NCBI RefSeq assembly: GCF_000321225.1
Contig: NW_004450302.1
Location: forward strand, 3,750,922 to 3,814,921
Source of the DNA: Odobenus rosmarus divergens
Taxonomy: Eukaryota > Chordata > Mammalia > Carnivora > Odobenidae
Direction of reading: 5' to 3'
Length of the DNA: 64,000 nucleotides
In this document: positions 40,481 to 52,879 of the stretch, one piece after another
Numbering within the stretch: position 1 is the stretch's first letter
Layout: the number at the start of each line of letters is the position of its first letter
Made by a program: the position numbers and the translations under genes
Notes under the pieces: generated by a model
The model's input: the letters and a program-made list of their open reading frames with translations, nothing else
The model's database searches: none
What the model was told of the DNA's origin: nothing

Positions 40481-41500
40481 TTTGTTTCCTAGAATGCTTA
40501 AGAGGATTCTTTTGTTTAGAAAAAAATGTGGCATGTTAATAGAGGGAACACTCAAGAGTTCCACTTATTTTGGGAGGAGAGTGATTTTTAAAAATCCACA
40601 CCTACTTGATGTTGCCAATTTCTTCCTCCCCTTCCATAAATCAAACAGTTTCAAGGAATGATTCAAATAAATATCATGAGTTTAGATGCCATGGTTTGCC
40701 TTAGGAGGTATTCTTTGCATTAGCAAGTGTGGAGTGAAAGATACCCAAGTACTTCCCCATCTATCATGGTATTCTGCCTCAAGACCAGCACCTTTTTCTG
40801 AAGAGCCATCTAATACTTAAATTCTCTCAGAGCCAGTCATCACAGAGTGTGAAACCATCCAGCATAGTAGACTGGTGACTACCACTTGGAATTAACAGAC
40901 AAGTTAATTTCCTGGTAAACAAAAGATGGCTGTGTCCCATGTGCTCCTGGAGACAGCAACTTGTAACTTCACTGGAAGGGGTACCACTGAGCAAGAGTTA
41001 CACTCATCCACATCACAGATCATGTTTTTATATGGAACACAGGGGGTGGGGAAAAAATCTTCAAGTGTACCCTAAAATGGCCTTGGGCAGAACTGTCTGT
41101 AAATGCCCAAAGATAACTTTCAAGGTATTAATGTTAAAGATAACTTAATCTAAGTGGAGATCTAGACACATTATATATGACGCATACCATGTATGACTAA
41201 AATTAATCTATGAACAGATATTCGAGCTCCTTTAAACATAGAGTTTAAAAGCCTGATTTAGGATGTTTCCAAATAGAAAAGGGATATTAGCTGAAAATGT
41301 AGTGAAATCTGAATTAACTCTGGAGTTGGCAGTAATATACCAATGTTGGTTCCGCAGTTTATGTAATACTTTAACATGGTTATGTAAGAATTTAACAATC
41401 AGGGGAACTGGATGAGGAGTATACAAATACTTTCTCCAACTTTTCTGTAAACCTCAAACTATTCCAAAATTAAAAACTTATTTTAAAAAATTTAAAAAGG

Positions 41501-41693
41501 GGGGCGCCTGGGTGGCTCAGTCGTTAAGCGTCTGCCCTCGGCTCAGGTCATGATCCCAGGGTCCTGGGATCGAGCCCCACATCGGGCTCCCTGCTCCGCG
41601 GGAAGCCTGCTTCTCTCTCTCCCACTCCCCCTGCTTGTGTTCCCTCTCTCGCTGTGTCTCTCTCTGTCGAATAAATAAAATCTTGAAAAAAAA
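41501..41693 (+). mobile_element. can-SINE
   Basis: Forward SINEC with A-rich flanks (AAAATTTAAAA / AAAATTTTAAAA). Confidence 0.93.
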
Positions 41694-41704
41694 AATTTTA
41701 AAAG

Positions 41705-41812
41705 AGGGGCACCTGGCTGGCTCAGTCGGTGGAGCATGCAACTCTTGATCTCGGGGTTGTGAGTTCAAGCCCCATGTTGGGTGTAGAGATTATTTAAAAA
41801 TAAAATCTTAAA
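41705..41812 (+). mobile_element. can-SINE, short old subtype
   Basis: Forward copy of about 105 bp: GGCACCTGGCTGGCTCAGTC, GGTTGTGAGTTCAAGCCCCA, ending TTAAAAATAAAATCTT. Confidence 0.85.
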
Positions 41813-42049
41813 AAAATTTAAAAAGAGACTTATTGGGATAACAAAAATTGAGCTATAATCACTTTAATTGAAAGATTTTCTTTGAATTAAAAAAGCATGT
41901 TGCTTTATCTGTTTACTTTTCTCCAAAGTGAGATTTTTTTTTTTCCCAAAGTGAGATTTTTAAAAACTTTGTCTTTTCAAGCTTTGATGTTTTTAAACAT
42001 TCTCAGGTTTACTTGGTAAAGACTATCAATTAGCAACCAGTCCATGAAT

Positions 42050-42505
42050 ATTTGTGGAGGCTTGGTTCATAATCACCTCAAAATGGAAACAATCCAAATG
42101 TCCTTCAAGAGGTGAATGGAAAAACAATCTGTAATCCATCCACAGAATGGAATATTACTTGGCAATAAAAAGGAACTGCTGATACACACAAAAACTGGGA
42201 TGAATCTCAAAGGCATTATGCCAAAAGAAGTCAGTCTCAAAAGGTTACATATGGTATGATCCCATTTACAGAACGTTCTCCAGTAAAGAAAAGGATAGGT
42301 ATGAGCAGCAGGTCACCGCTTGCCAGGGATGCGGTGGAGGGGAGTGTATGAAGGCTGCAGCAGGGAGTTTTTCAGGTGATGGAATTGTTCTGCATCCTGA
42401 CTGTGCTGGTGGTTACGTGAATCGCTAACATGTACTGATATTCACAGAACTGTACACACCACAATGTCAATTTTACTGTACGTTAATTTAAAAATTAAAA
42501 CAAAT
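42050..42505 (+). mobile_element. Old L1 3'-end fragment
   Basis: The segment matches the L1 tail pattern (TGGAATATTACTTGGCAATAA near 42149, a run to a degenerate A-rich end near 42500). It is diverged and carries no open reading frame. Confidence 0.75.
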
Positions 42506-42599
42506 GACTTATTCAGTCTCTGGTTTCTAAAAGCCAGAAATATTTATGGATTTTTAAATTCTGTTTTTTAAGCTTCAGTTTTTTGTTTTTTGGGGTTTT

Positions 42600-42806
42600 T
42601 TTTTTGAAGATTTATTTAGTTGAGAGAGAGAGAGCATGTGTGTGTGCAAGTGAGCAGGAGGAAGGGGCAGAGGGAGAGAATCTTCAAGGAGACTCCCTGC
42701 TGCGTCCGAGCCCGACACGGGGCTCGATCTCACAACCCTGAGATCACGACTTGAGCCGAAATCAAGAGTCAGATGCTTAAATGAGACTAAGCTGCCTAGG
42801 CGCCCC
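42600..42806 (-). mobile_element. can-SINE, older subtype
   Basis: Reverse copy with GAGAGAGAGAGCATGTGTG run and head TGCCTAGGCGCCCC. Confidence 0.88.
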
Positions 42807-42836
42807 TAAACTTCAGAGTTTGGTTCTGTTTTGTTT

Positions 42837-43020
42837 TTAAGAATTTTTGTTTATTTATTTGACAGAGACAGCGAGAGGGAACACAAGCAGGGGGAGAGGG
42901 AGAGGGAGAAGCAGGTCCCCCGCTGAGCAGGGAGCCCGATGCAGGGCCCAATCCCAGGACCCTGGGACTATGACCTGAGCCAAAGGCGGACACTCAACAA
43001 CTGAGCCACCCAGGTGCCCC
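42837..43020 (-). mobile_element. can-SINE
   Basis: Reverse SINEC 30 bp from the previous copy; flanked by AACTTCAG-type repeats. Confidence 0.92.
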
Positions 43021-43109
43021 AACTTCAGTTTTTAATTAGCAAAATAAAATGATTTAACGGGTCCTTTCTTATAAAATCTCTTTGCCAAGAAAAGAACATA
43101 TTTAACTCG

Positions 43110-43225
43110 GCAAGTTACATACCCTCACTTTGTCTCAATTTCCCTGCTGATAAAATGGGGCAATTAATAATATACTACCTCAAAGGGTTATAGAGGCTTA
43201 AATGGCAAATGTTTTGTAAAGGTTG
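43110..43225 (+). mobile_element. MIR fragment
   Basis: Forward MIR: TGTCTCAATTTCCCTGCTGA, AAATGGGGCAATTAATAATA, CTCAAAGGGTTATAGAGGCT. Confidence 0.6.
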
Positions 43226-43584
43226 ATGAATAACAAAACTACCGACGGTATATATAACTCTGGGACAGAAATGAAAGACAATGCCAACCAAGTAACTTTA
43301 AAGTTTTATCCTTCTGGAGAACTAGGTTCTGATGAGTGCTTTTCTGATAGAGCTGTCTCTGAAATACAGTCCAACCCTGGAATCAGATTTTCACACAGAA
43401 GTAAACGCTCACTAGTGAATCCTTGGTAGATTTTTATTCTGTAACCATTCTACATAAGCAAATTATTGTCTAAACCAGGCTCTGTGTTGAAGAAAGTCAT
43501 ATTACAGAGTTAAAAAAAAAATCTTTCCATATATTCGTTAATCCCCTCAGTTCTACCTAACTTAATAAACAAACAGGTAGACTC

Positions 43585-43609
43585 TGTGTGTGTGTGTGTG
43601 TGTGTGTGT
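43585..43609. repeat. (TG)n microsatellite
   Basis: Twelve uninterrupted TG units. Confidence 0.95.
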
Positions 43610-43668
43610 ACTAAGCAACAGTAAGTGTACTACCTCTTGGAATACCATAGCTTAAAACACTAAGCTAG

Positions 43669-43860
43669 GGGCGCCTGGGTGGCTCAGTCGTTAAGCGTCT
43701 GCCTTCGGCTCAGGTCATGGTCCCAGGGTCCTGGGATCGAGCCCCGCATCGGGCTCCCCGCTCGGCGGGAAGCCTGCTTCTCCCTCTCCCACTCCCCCTG
43801 CTTGTGTTCCCTCTCTCACTGTGTCTCTCTCTGTCAAATAAATAAAATCTTAAAAAAAAA
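43669..43860 (+). mobile_element. can-SINE
   Basis: Forward SINEC with AAAACACTAAGC / AAAACACTAGGC flanks. Confidence 0.94.
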
Positions 43861-44966
43861 CAAAAAAAAACACTAGGCAAAATGAGGCTCCAACCTCAAC
43901 CCTTCTAGAGTTTTTGGTCTTTAAGAATTACCTTTCTACATGGAATAAGGTCATAAATACAATGATTTTCTTCACACCACATTACTTGGATTTCTACGTC
44001 AAACATATACCTCTAAGCATAGCTTTTAATTTGAGCACTCTCCCAACCCCCCTTTAACCCAATTAGCATTTGTTTAGCATCTACTTCAAGAAAATAATTT
44101 TTGTTAAGCACAAAAGGGTGATTTTCACATAGGGTGATTTTCAAACTGCCTGACCCACCCCAATTTTGAAAAATGAAATGGACTAAAAAAACAACAGACG
44201 GCCGAACGACCAGTAAGGGTAAGTACTGTTTCATGAAGTTTTTCTTTCAGTTGTGGGTGGGGGTATGAATGTGAGAGAACACACGTGACCACACGTGTAC
44301 TGCTTCTTACTGGGGGTCATGGTCAAAAAGCTTAAGAAAGAGTGCTAGAGGGAATTCAATAAACAGTTCTGGATTGAGGACGGTCCAATTCTGCAATATT
44401 TGGCTTCTGTGGACAACTCTTCTAGTGCTCACTGCAGCACCTGACCTTAGAGGCAGAAGTTATCTTCAAAGAAAAAGAAAATCTAACTTTCCATTTGAGT
44501 TGATGAAAGGGTTGAAGAGAGACTGGGAGGTGGGACAAACTGTCTTTTGGATATTATTATAATACCTGACAAGGCGGAACAGATGCAGAAGTGTATACAT
44601 TCTTTCCCATAACCTGACAGGAAGTAACTAGCCATATGAAAGTAGAAAATTTTTGTACTATGCATGTATTTTCCAAATTTAATTTAAACATTGTGTCACC
44701 AATATTGTTTAACTTACCACATTATACAAGATTTAAATATACTTTGTCAAACAACCAAATATTTTCTTTTAGAGCAGAACAAGATACACTTTAGGATCAT
44801 AACAGTTAAAATATATCTGCTTTGGAAAAAAAAGTCTTCACACTGTATAATATATATAGACCTTTTCTCTTTGTGAATAATCTTGTAGATAAGAACTATC
44901 TTCCAAAATAATCTGGTTTTACCCACTAGGAGACTATAAATAGCCTATTTTTTAAAAAGATCACTA

Positions 44967-45078
44967 TTAGCACCTGGCTGGCTGGCTTAGTCAGTAGAGC
45001 ATGCAACTGATTCTTAGATTTGGGGTCATGGGTCCAGCCCCACGTTGGGGGTAGTGCTTACTTAATAAAAAAAAATTT
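44967..45078 (+). mobile_element. can-SINE, short old subtype
   Basis: Forward diverged copy: AGCACCTGGCTGGCTGGCTT, GTCCAGCCCCACGTTGGGGG, then an A tail. Confidence 0.8.
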
Positions 45079-45171
45079 TTGAGAGGACTCGTCCACTAAA
45101 ACTTATACTAAAATCAGTTTTCATATTTAAAACCATATTACAGGGGTGCCTGTAAAAAACTGTATTTTTTG

Positions 45172-45371
45172 GGGCGCCTGGGTGGCTCAGTCGTTAAGCG
45201 TCTGCTTTCGGCTCGGGTCGTGATCCCAGAGTCCTGGGATCGAGCCCCGCATCGGGCTCCCTGCTCCGCGGGAAGCCTGCTTCTCCCTCTCCCACTCCCC
45301 CTGCTTGTGTTCCTGCTCTCGCTGTGTCTCTCTCTGTCAAATAAATAAATAAATAAAATCTTAAAAAAAAA
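45172..45371 (+). mobile_element. can-SINE
   Basis: Forward SINEC close to the subtype consensus, abutting the MER5A-like element. Confidence 0.94.
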
Positions 45372-45374
45372 AAT

Positions 45375-45545
45375 ACAGTTGCAAGGGACTGTCCTGCGCA
45401 CTGTAGGATGATCCGCAGCCTCCCTGGCCTCTGCCCGCTGGATGCCAGCAGCACCCCCGGAGCCCCACTTGTGTCAAAGGTATCTCCAGACAGTGCCCAA
45501 AGTCTCCTGGAGGCAAAATTGCCCTTGGTTGAGAACCACTGCTTT
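45375..45545 (-). mobile_element. MER5A-like non-autonomous hAT DNA transposon
   Basis: Read on the minus strand it starts CAGTGGTTCTCAACCAAGGG and continues with the TGTCTGGAGA and CTGGCATCCAGCGGG segments typical of MER5A. It abuts the tail of the can-SINE at 45172-45371. Confidence 0.8.
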
Positions 45546-46205
45546 ACAGGTTTATATTTTAATCATTATTTCCACGTTCGGGCAATAAGAAGGAGAAAAT
45601 GACAACAGTGCAATTACAGCAAAAAAATGTGACCAAATGCACTTCTCAACGGAAATGATGGTGCCCCAGCAGTGATTACAGCACCTGGGCCCGCAGGAGC
45701 ACCTTCCCCCACCAGGCTCGGCGGCAGGCCCACTGCACTTCACAATATTCCAAACCAGGTCAACTATATTTAAGAAAGCTTCTCCTGTTGCTATTTGTTT
45801 AAAACCTTGGGTTTCCAAAAAGTTTAAATATACCACAGTTATAAAAATATTAAGTAAACATTTTTAATAATTAGCAATGCAAGAAGGATTATTATATCAT
45901 TATTATGAAATGAGGCAATGAAAGAAATATTTATCAGGTACAAAGACAGATCTTTCAAGAGATGTAACTATTTTTAAGACATATTCTGTCATATTTAACC
46001 CCTCTTTAAGGATAAAATTATACAGGGTTTGCTCTCAGGTTGACTTGGGGATTTTCTTAATATTGTAAAAATCGAAGCTAGGTCTTTGAGAATGTACTCA
46101 AAAGAAAAAAAAAGGTTTGAAATTATTTTGCCCCACTAAATATTTCAATATTTAATTTAAAATAGGACATTATAATTTTCCTATGGATAGTTGAGAGATA
46201 CTTTT

Positions 46206-46438
46206 TTTTTTTAAATACAAAGCTAGTATTCCTTCAAAGTTCTTTTTTTTTTTTAAAGTTTTTTTTTATTTGAGAGAGAGAGAATGAGAGATAGAGAGCA
46301 CGAGAGGGAAGAGGGTCAGAGGGAGAAGCAGGCTCCCTGCCGAGCAGGGAGCCCGATGCGGGACTCGATCCAGGGACTCTAGGATCATGACCTGAGCCGA
46401 AGGCAGTTGCTTAACCAACTGAGCCACCCAGGCGCCCT
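46206..46438 (-). mobile_element. can-SINE with extra 3' segment
   Basis: Reverse SINEC; the duplication GAGAGATACTTTT / GAGGGATACTTTT lies outside two T runs separated by about 30 unique bases (46213-46242). Confidence 0.9.
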
Positions 46439-46502
46439 GAGGGATACTTTTCAAATGAAAAATTATTTAGTGGGTATACATTCACATGGATCAAAAAAAA
46501 TT

Positions 46503-46691
46503 TTTTTAAGATTTTATTTATTTATTTGACAGAGACACAGCGAGAGAGGGAACACAAGCATGGGGAGTGGGAGACGGAGAAGCAGGCTTCCCGCCGAGCA
46601 GGGAGCCCGATGCGGGGCTTGATCCCAGGACCCTGGGATCATGACCTGAGCCGAAGGCAGACGCTTAACAACTGAGCCACCCAGGCGCCCC
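46503..46691 (-). mobile_element. can-SINE
   Basis: Reverse SINEC; GGATCAAAA-type duplication at both sides. Confidence 0.93.
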
Positions 46692-46744
46692 GGATCAAAA
46701 TTTTTAAGTACAGAAGAAAATATAGTGAATAGAGCACCATTACA

Positions 46745-46965
46745 CATGATAGCCAAAATCAGAAATAATCCAAATGTGAATCAATGGTAGAATGGACAAA
46801 TAAATTATAATATATGCATACATTTGCATATTATATGAGGAAAAACTAATTATTGTTACACACGAAAATATGAGTGAATTTTATAAACATAATTTTGAGC
46901 TAAGGACACCATGCACAAATGAGTACATACTGTATTCCACTTATGTATAGCTTAGAGATTTTCCC
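46745..46965 (+). mobile_element. Old L1 3'-end fragment
   Basis: Diverged L1 tail-like sequence (AATAATCCAAATGTGAATCA near 46764, then TGGACAAATAAATTATAATA). It is short and inactive. Confidence 0.6.
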
Positions 46966-49139
46966 ACAGCAACACATGAAGTTTCCTCATTCTTTTTTGC
47001 AGTTATAAAATTTATTCTACTGCTTGAATATACCCTAATTTATTTACAATTCTATACTGACAGACATTAGGTTTTTCCCAAACTTTTGTTGAGTTTATTT
47101 AGATGAATTTGTAGGCTAGAAAGAAAACTGTAGGGTCCTCTACAAGGAGGATCTTTTAGGCAAGGTAACTTCAAATCCCAGCTCGAACAGTATATTAATA
47201 CAGAAAAGTCTCTGGGTATCTGGGTCACAGTCTTAAGAGGAATTGGGGAAAAAACATAGATTTACCTAGACAACTAAGATCACACTCTCCTCATCCCCTC
47301 AAAACAAAACAAAACAAAACAAAACCTCAAAAAACCCAACACTTCACCATGTGTTTCAATGTTCACAGGCCACTGACATTACTTCAGATACATTAAAATG
47401 GTACATGTGAAAGGATGAAAACAATTCATAAGGGCCTAGTGATAAATCTCGTTTTGTAGGCCACACAGTGTAATTAGTAAGTTATATTCCATTGAATCTC
47501 CAAAACTGAATCAAAATTCCAAAGCTAAAAAGTCTAAATTCCAAAGCGGTTAAAGACTCTATCTATTCTTCACTAGCATTAAAGAAAAAAGGAACCACCC
47601 AACACTGTATATCTTTGTGAAATCCAGCTAAGAGTAAGAACCCTCTGATACCACATGCATAGCAAGATCAAGAAATCAGGCTCTGGAGCCACACTCCACA
47701 TCACTTCTATTTCTGTTCCCTTCCAACAGTCCCTTCTCGCTACACACTGATTGGTTTATCAAGAAACTGACAGGAGCAACTAGATCTCCACTAGGCCATT
47801 CGACTCTAGTAAACCAGAAAAAATAACAGTTAAAAAAAAAAAATAGCACCCTCCTCCCCAGAAAAAGTTTTCTTAGCAAAATGGATTATCATTGAGAAAA
47901 AAAATATGTAACTCAATCATCTAAATTGTATTTGTTTAGTTAGTCTGGGCTCACATAGCGTAAGTGCTCCTATTATTACTATACATCTGGGTGAGATTAA
48001 ATTTTTTCAAGTGTTCTGCAAAATCTAAGGCAAGTCTTAAGACCATTATTTGCCAATCCTTCTTTATCAGCAATCCAATACTAGTGACTGATTCCATTGA
48101 TGGGAAAGCCCTAGGTGGCTCAATAATAAAGAAAATACGGATTAGCAGAGTCCCTTGAGGTAAATCCTAATGCACTGCTGATGCGTCTACCTTATCAGAA
48201 AAGTCTCTAGGTAACTCTTGGGGGTTCACAGACTTATCACAATGATATCCTGCAAAAATGACAGAATAATTTAATTCTACAGAAGCCAAGAAATTCTATT
48301 TTAAAAGCTCTATGAACTGAATAAAACTGTATACATGCCCCTGAATCCACTCTCCAAAGCAATCAATCTCTCAAACTGTATTTTAAAGAGGAAAAAAATG
48401 TCATATTTTACCATAAAATTACCTTTCAGGCTAAAAACAAGGCTAGGGAATACACACACACAATCTGTAGGTATAGGCCTAAAGTGGAGAGTTGATAAAA
48501 TTTGACAGGTAAGGGAACTTTACTTTTCTTTCCTTCACCCACCAAAGCAAAAATGCCTAAGGCACTCAAACTTATAACCCTAATAACAGTTTAGGATCAA
48601 AACCTCAGATGAGCAATGGGAATTCTTCAGGAGAAAATGTTCATAAGTGTTTTTTAAAATCATACATAACTGCTATATAAACAAACCAGATTAACTAAAA
48701 TAAGCATCTGATGTCTTCACTGATTCTACCAAGCACTTTATGGCTTGCATTAACCATGAAAATTTACACAAGGCTTTGCACGTGATTCAACTCTGGACAC
48801 AGAACTCATTGAGACACGTTTATGTCCTAAAACACCCCTTTCACCACACAAGCTCTGAATAGGCTTTAAAACAAGACAGCCTATGGGTAGCACTGCAGAA
48901 TTTGGAGCTAAGTTTTATTGTCTCTACCACATTCAACCAGTCACAGAGCAACAAACCAAAGTTCCAATATGCACGCTGCACCTGCAAGACTTAGGTATGC
49001 TCCAAGTCAAATATTTGCAATTTTTTCATCCCAAATCTGCGCAAATGAAAGTATGCAGATCGCAGCACCAGACCTCTTGTCAGCCAAATGATCTCTATTT
49101 CCCACATCAGCCGTGTCCTACTGTTTTTGAGTTCTTCAA

Positions 49140-49320
49140 ACGGACATGTGCCAGGAACTGTGCTAGCAGCTTGCATATATTATCTCTAATCCTTAAAACA
49201 AATCCCATTCTACTGTTGAGGTAAGTGAGGCCAGAGAGGTCAAGGTGATTTGCCCAATGCCGTAGAGCCAGTAACTGGTGGAGCTGATTCAAATCCTGTT
49301 CTGCCAGGCTCCAAAGGACC
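49140..49320 (-). mobile_element. MIR
   Basis: Reverse MIR: TGTGCCAGGAACTGTGCTAG, ATTATCTCTAATCCTTAAAA, GTCAAGGTGATTTGCCCAAT, TTCAAATCCTGTTCTGCCAG. The small open frames here are chance. Confidence 0.8.
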
Positions 49321-50609
49321 ATCTCCCTGATCCTCCTTCAGCTAAATTCACTACCTGCAACACCGTTTCCCTCTATCAAAGTAAATTCAGGCGTTAACTG
49401 TCAGAAATGGTGACAAGAGCTGAGAAGACTATCATACCTAAAGCTGGAGCACAAGACCCAAGAGTTCCCTGCCAGGAAATGCAGTCATCTCCTTTAGAAT
49501 AACTAGTTCCAAAGGCTATGGTTCAAAATATAAGAGAATTCACAAGGGTTTTTGTTGTTGTTGGCTGTCTCTTCACCGACTTTTTACAACAAGGGAAATG
49601 AAACTCAAGAGTATATTCACATTCTTGGTGAAATTATCTAAAACCCTTGAGTAAAGGGTGATTTTTTTTTTTAACAGTTCACTTTTACAGGTTACTTCTT
49701 TGACAGGCTCCAGACATTCAAAAACAAAATCACATCAGTAGCATTACTAATCAACTTTTTTCTACAGACTTGAAAAGTATTTTCTTACCACACTACAAGA
49801 TTACTTCCCATACTCTGAGCAGAAATGGAAACAGCTCTGGGCGTCACGAATCAGATCTTGAGGCCACAGTTGCAGAAAGTAGGTGCTGTTTCCCTTGAGT
49901 AGGAGCCGCTGATCTGAAACCTCCTAAGGGAAGGGTGTCTGAGAAAGAGTGCTGAAGAATCTAAAGCAAGCTGTTTGTATTAATGAGGGAGATGCTGGCC
50001 CCACTACTCCTTAAGTGTTTCACTGCCGTGCAATTATTTTCCAGCCTCCAAGCTCTGAATCTGGCAGAGAGAATGCTGTTCTCACAGCCATACGCGTTCT
50101 ATGATCAGCTGCTCTGTGGTGTGTGGGTGTTTAACTAGGTAAGTGACTGGTTAGAAGAGGTTCTGCAATATTAAATCAAGGAAGCACACTGTCCCCTGGG
50201 ACTTTAGTGATCTGTCACTCTACGACGCTGACAAAGTAACATATTTGCAACTTTGAAATGGTCTGGGTTTAGGATAGGCAAATAATTTCCGACAGTAAAG
50301 CTTCAGGCATGACATGAACAAAAAATATAACCTGTAATATAAGCCACTTCAAGCATGTTTATTAGATAATAAAAAATGCAATATTTGCCATCTCAGCATG
50401 CTTTCAAACTTCATAGGGTACACTGCCTAATTATTAGAATAAATGCTATTCTTCAGGTGTGTGGAACAGGTTCTATGCAAGATTCCAAGCCCCTCCCCAC
50501 CGCCTTCCAAAAAAAGTTAATACCATGAATTGGTTAGCCTCTCAGAACCCCAAAAATGTAAAATAAATAAATAAATAAAAGGTCTCAAAGGATTCTTTAA
50601 GTAAAAAAT

Positions 50610-50710
50610 ATTGTCAGAACTGTAAGCTCCTGGAGAGCTGGGGACTATGTTTCTTTAATGTCACTGCCCATCACAACACTATCACAAGTGAAATAAATCC
50701 CCCTTGGTTG
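50610..50710 (+). mobile_element. L2 LINE 3' end
   Basis: Short L2 tail: CTGTAAGCTCCTGGAGAGCT, GGGGACTATGTTTCTTTAAT, then AAGTGAAATAAAT. Confidence 0.5.
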
Positions 50711-51349
50711 AAACATAATCAAAAGGCAAAAGCTGGATGCAGAGTGATTTAAACAAGAATAGCTGATACTTATCCCCTGCTTGTTGATAGAATAGTGCAA
50801 CGTTCATGCCTTGTTCTAAATTCTAAACACGGGGACTGAATTCCTAACTGCAATTAGGATCCTCCCATTAAAACAAAACTTTAAAATGGATGATTCTGAT
50901 GGCAATGTCACCCTGAATAAAGACATGAAATCATATTTAATAAAGTTGAAAAAATCTGCACAGAGCAGGTGCTCTACTATGGGAATGATAAAGCCTTCTT
51001 TTAATAAATCAAGTCAACCTCCATCAACACATCATGGATAGGTATCATGAAACAGACCACTGACTTTGCTGTTGAAATATGCTACATTTAGAAAACAGTG
51101 CAAGGAACATACATCATCAACTGGTCAAATTCAGACAAATTATTTTGACTCCAGTTTTAACTTTTTCTGAAATTCTCACATACATCTCCTTTTTACAGGA
51201 AGACAGGGAACGTAATGGAAGAACAAAACACAAGGATACATATTATCATCTACTTTGTTGCTTACTGCTCAGGACAAAAGTACTGTAATGCCAATCCTCA
51301 AGAAACAAAACAAAACACAAAACTCAAGTTCCTTTCACTTTTGCATAAT

Positions 51350-51450
51350 ATAGATCTCAACCTGACTGTCCCAGGACTAGCTTCAAGAGGACTGTAATTG
51401 CATATAAAAATCATGAGCGTCTCTTTGGTTAAGAACCACTGAAGCAGACA
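51350..51450 (-). mobile_element. Possible hAT-family fragment
   Basis: The right end on the minus strand, CAGTGGTTCTTAACC, is like a hAT terminal inverted repeat, and the left end has ATCTCAACCTGA. It is too short and diverged for a firm family. Confidence 0.35.
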
Positions 51451-52081
51451 TTTCCAGAATCACTAAAACTCAGAGGTGATCATTTTAAACAAAATTATAC
51501 TAAAGGTAGTATCTATCAGAATACACGTGCACAGTCCTGATACAGGACTGGGCAGCTGACCACTCTCAAATCAGCCCTAGGCGGGATCATCCCCTGCATT
51601 CGGGGCACACACACATGCTAGCCACAGCAGCTCTTCATTCCTTAAGCATACACATGTTGTCAACAAAGCATGTGCTAGTTGCCATTCCCAGAACAATACA
51701 CAGGCCTGGCCATCTCTGGAAAAAAAAAAATACACATTCTTCCCAAAACACGACCCTATGTAGTTAACTATGCCTTGATGACCGCTCTTACATACTAAAA
51801 CAAAATAAATCGAAATGCCCACACACATGTATCTAATCGACTGAGAAAAAAAGCATCACTCAGGTATTACTCAGGGCACACCGGAGATGCAGATCAGGAA
51901 AACACTATGATAACGATGCTTGAACACGGGGACAATCAAAGACAGACTCACGCAGGAACGTCCTGAGAACATGGTTGTGGAAAGAACCCCTCTCCAAAAG
52001 CAAATGCACATTCCTTTGATTGGCACAAGCCATTCCTGACAATGGATCTGCAATGACAGGGGCTGCTCTGGCAATCAGGAA

Positions 52082-52109
52082 GTGTGTGTGTGTGTGTGTG
52101 TGTGTGTGT
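52082..52109. repeat. (GT)n microsatellite
   Basis: Fourteen uninterrupted GT units next to a G-rich run, just inside intron 1 from the CpG island. Confidence 0.95.
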
Positions 52110-52879
52110 TGTGGGGGAGGGATGTACATAAATGTGATCAAAGACTGGCCCTCTTCAAAGACGGGCATATGGGATCTCAAATCGTGAAGACAGACTTCGA
52201 GGGTGAGGCAGGGGCATTTATCATTTCTACAGGAGACATCCCTCGACAATGAACATGTTATGTGCAGATGTAACGGGGGTGTCACTACCTTTAGTGTCTC
52301 CCATCTAAGAATCTTAAGTAGAGCCTGATTGGAGGGGAGGAGGAGGTGGGGGTGGAGAAAGGTCTGCATTACCCTCTGGGGTGAGTGTTGGGCGGGTGTA
52401 CACTGGATGCATTTTATCTCGAGCGGCACAATACTCCCAGGGGTTGGAGGTTTGGGCGCAACCGCAGGGCCCGGGAGGCAATGGGTGCACGCCACCAGCT
52501 GCAGGGCAGGGGAATGCTCGCTGGAGGACCGGTGCAAACCTCCCTCGGCCCGCTAACCCAGGCAACCCCAGCCTCCCCTCGGGCCTCGGGGCGAGCGGGC
52601 TCTCTGCAAAACTGGAGCCCGGTCCGGGTCCGGGAGCGAGGGGCCGAAGGAGCAGAAGCGGGCGCCCCCGGCCCGAGCTCGCGGCCAGAGGAGAGCAGCG
52701 CCCCGGGCCTCCCCGCCGGATGGGGGCTGCTCCGGCCTACTGCACGCAGCTGCCTCGGCGAAGGGTTAAGCCGGCGCCCAAGCCCCGGCCGGCCCGGCGG
52801 GCGGCGGAGAGGAAAGGCTGCTGCAAGGGGCGCAGCCGCGACTGTGGCGTGTGCGTGGGGGGCAGGGGCCCCTACTCAC

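Larger units (their letters stand above)
46965..52420 (-). other. SINE-free promoter-proximal part of intron 1
   Basis: About 5.5 kb without can-SINEs. It holds one MIR (49140-49320), an L2 tail (50610-50710), a possible hAT fragment (51350-51450), a (TG)n run (52082-52109) and short A-rich runs. No coding sequence is supported; enhancer content cannot be judged from sequence alone. Confidence 0.6.
13795..52879 (-). other. ZNF652: ZNF652 intron 1 (39 kb)
   Basis: The donor is GTGAGT at 52879 and the acceptor ends at 13795. About 36 can-SINE copies in both orientations, three L1 tails, several MIR and L2 remnants, a MER5A-like element and microsatellites are scattered along it. No coding exon with splice sites and conserved protein is visible. 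Unique-looking stretches of more than 300 bases with nothing recognised include 14460-15060, 17400-18200, 20260-21090, 21310-22440, 25090-25880, 27230-28065, 29840-30630, 33150-34250, 34490-35220, 36880-37730, 38760-39700, 40490-41480 and 43870-44960. Confidence 0.85.

Noticed and set aside
48883..49224. 113-codon plus-strand frame near 49 kb
   Set aside because: It runs into a reverse MIR, has no domain and no splice context.
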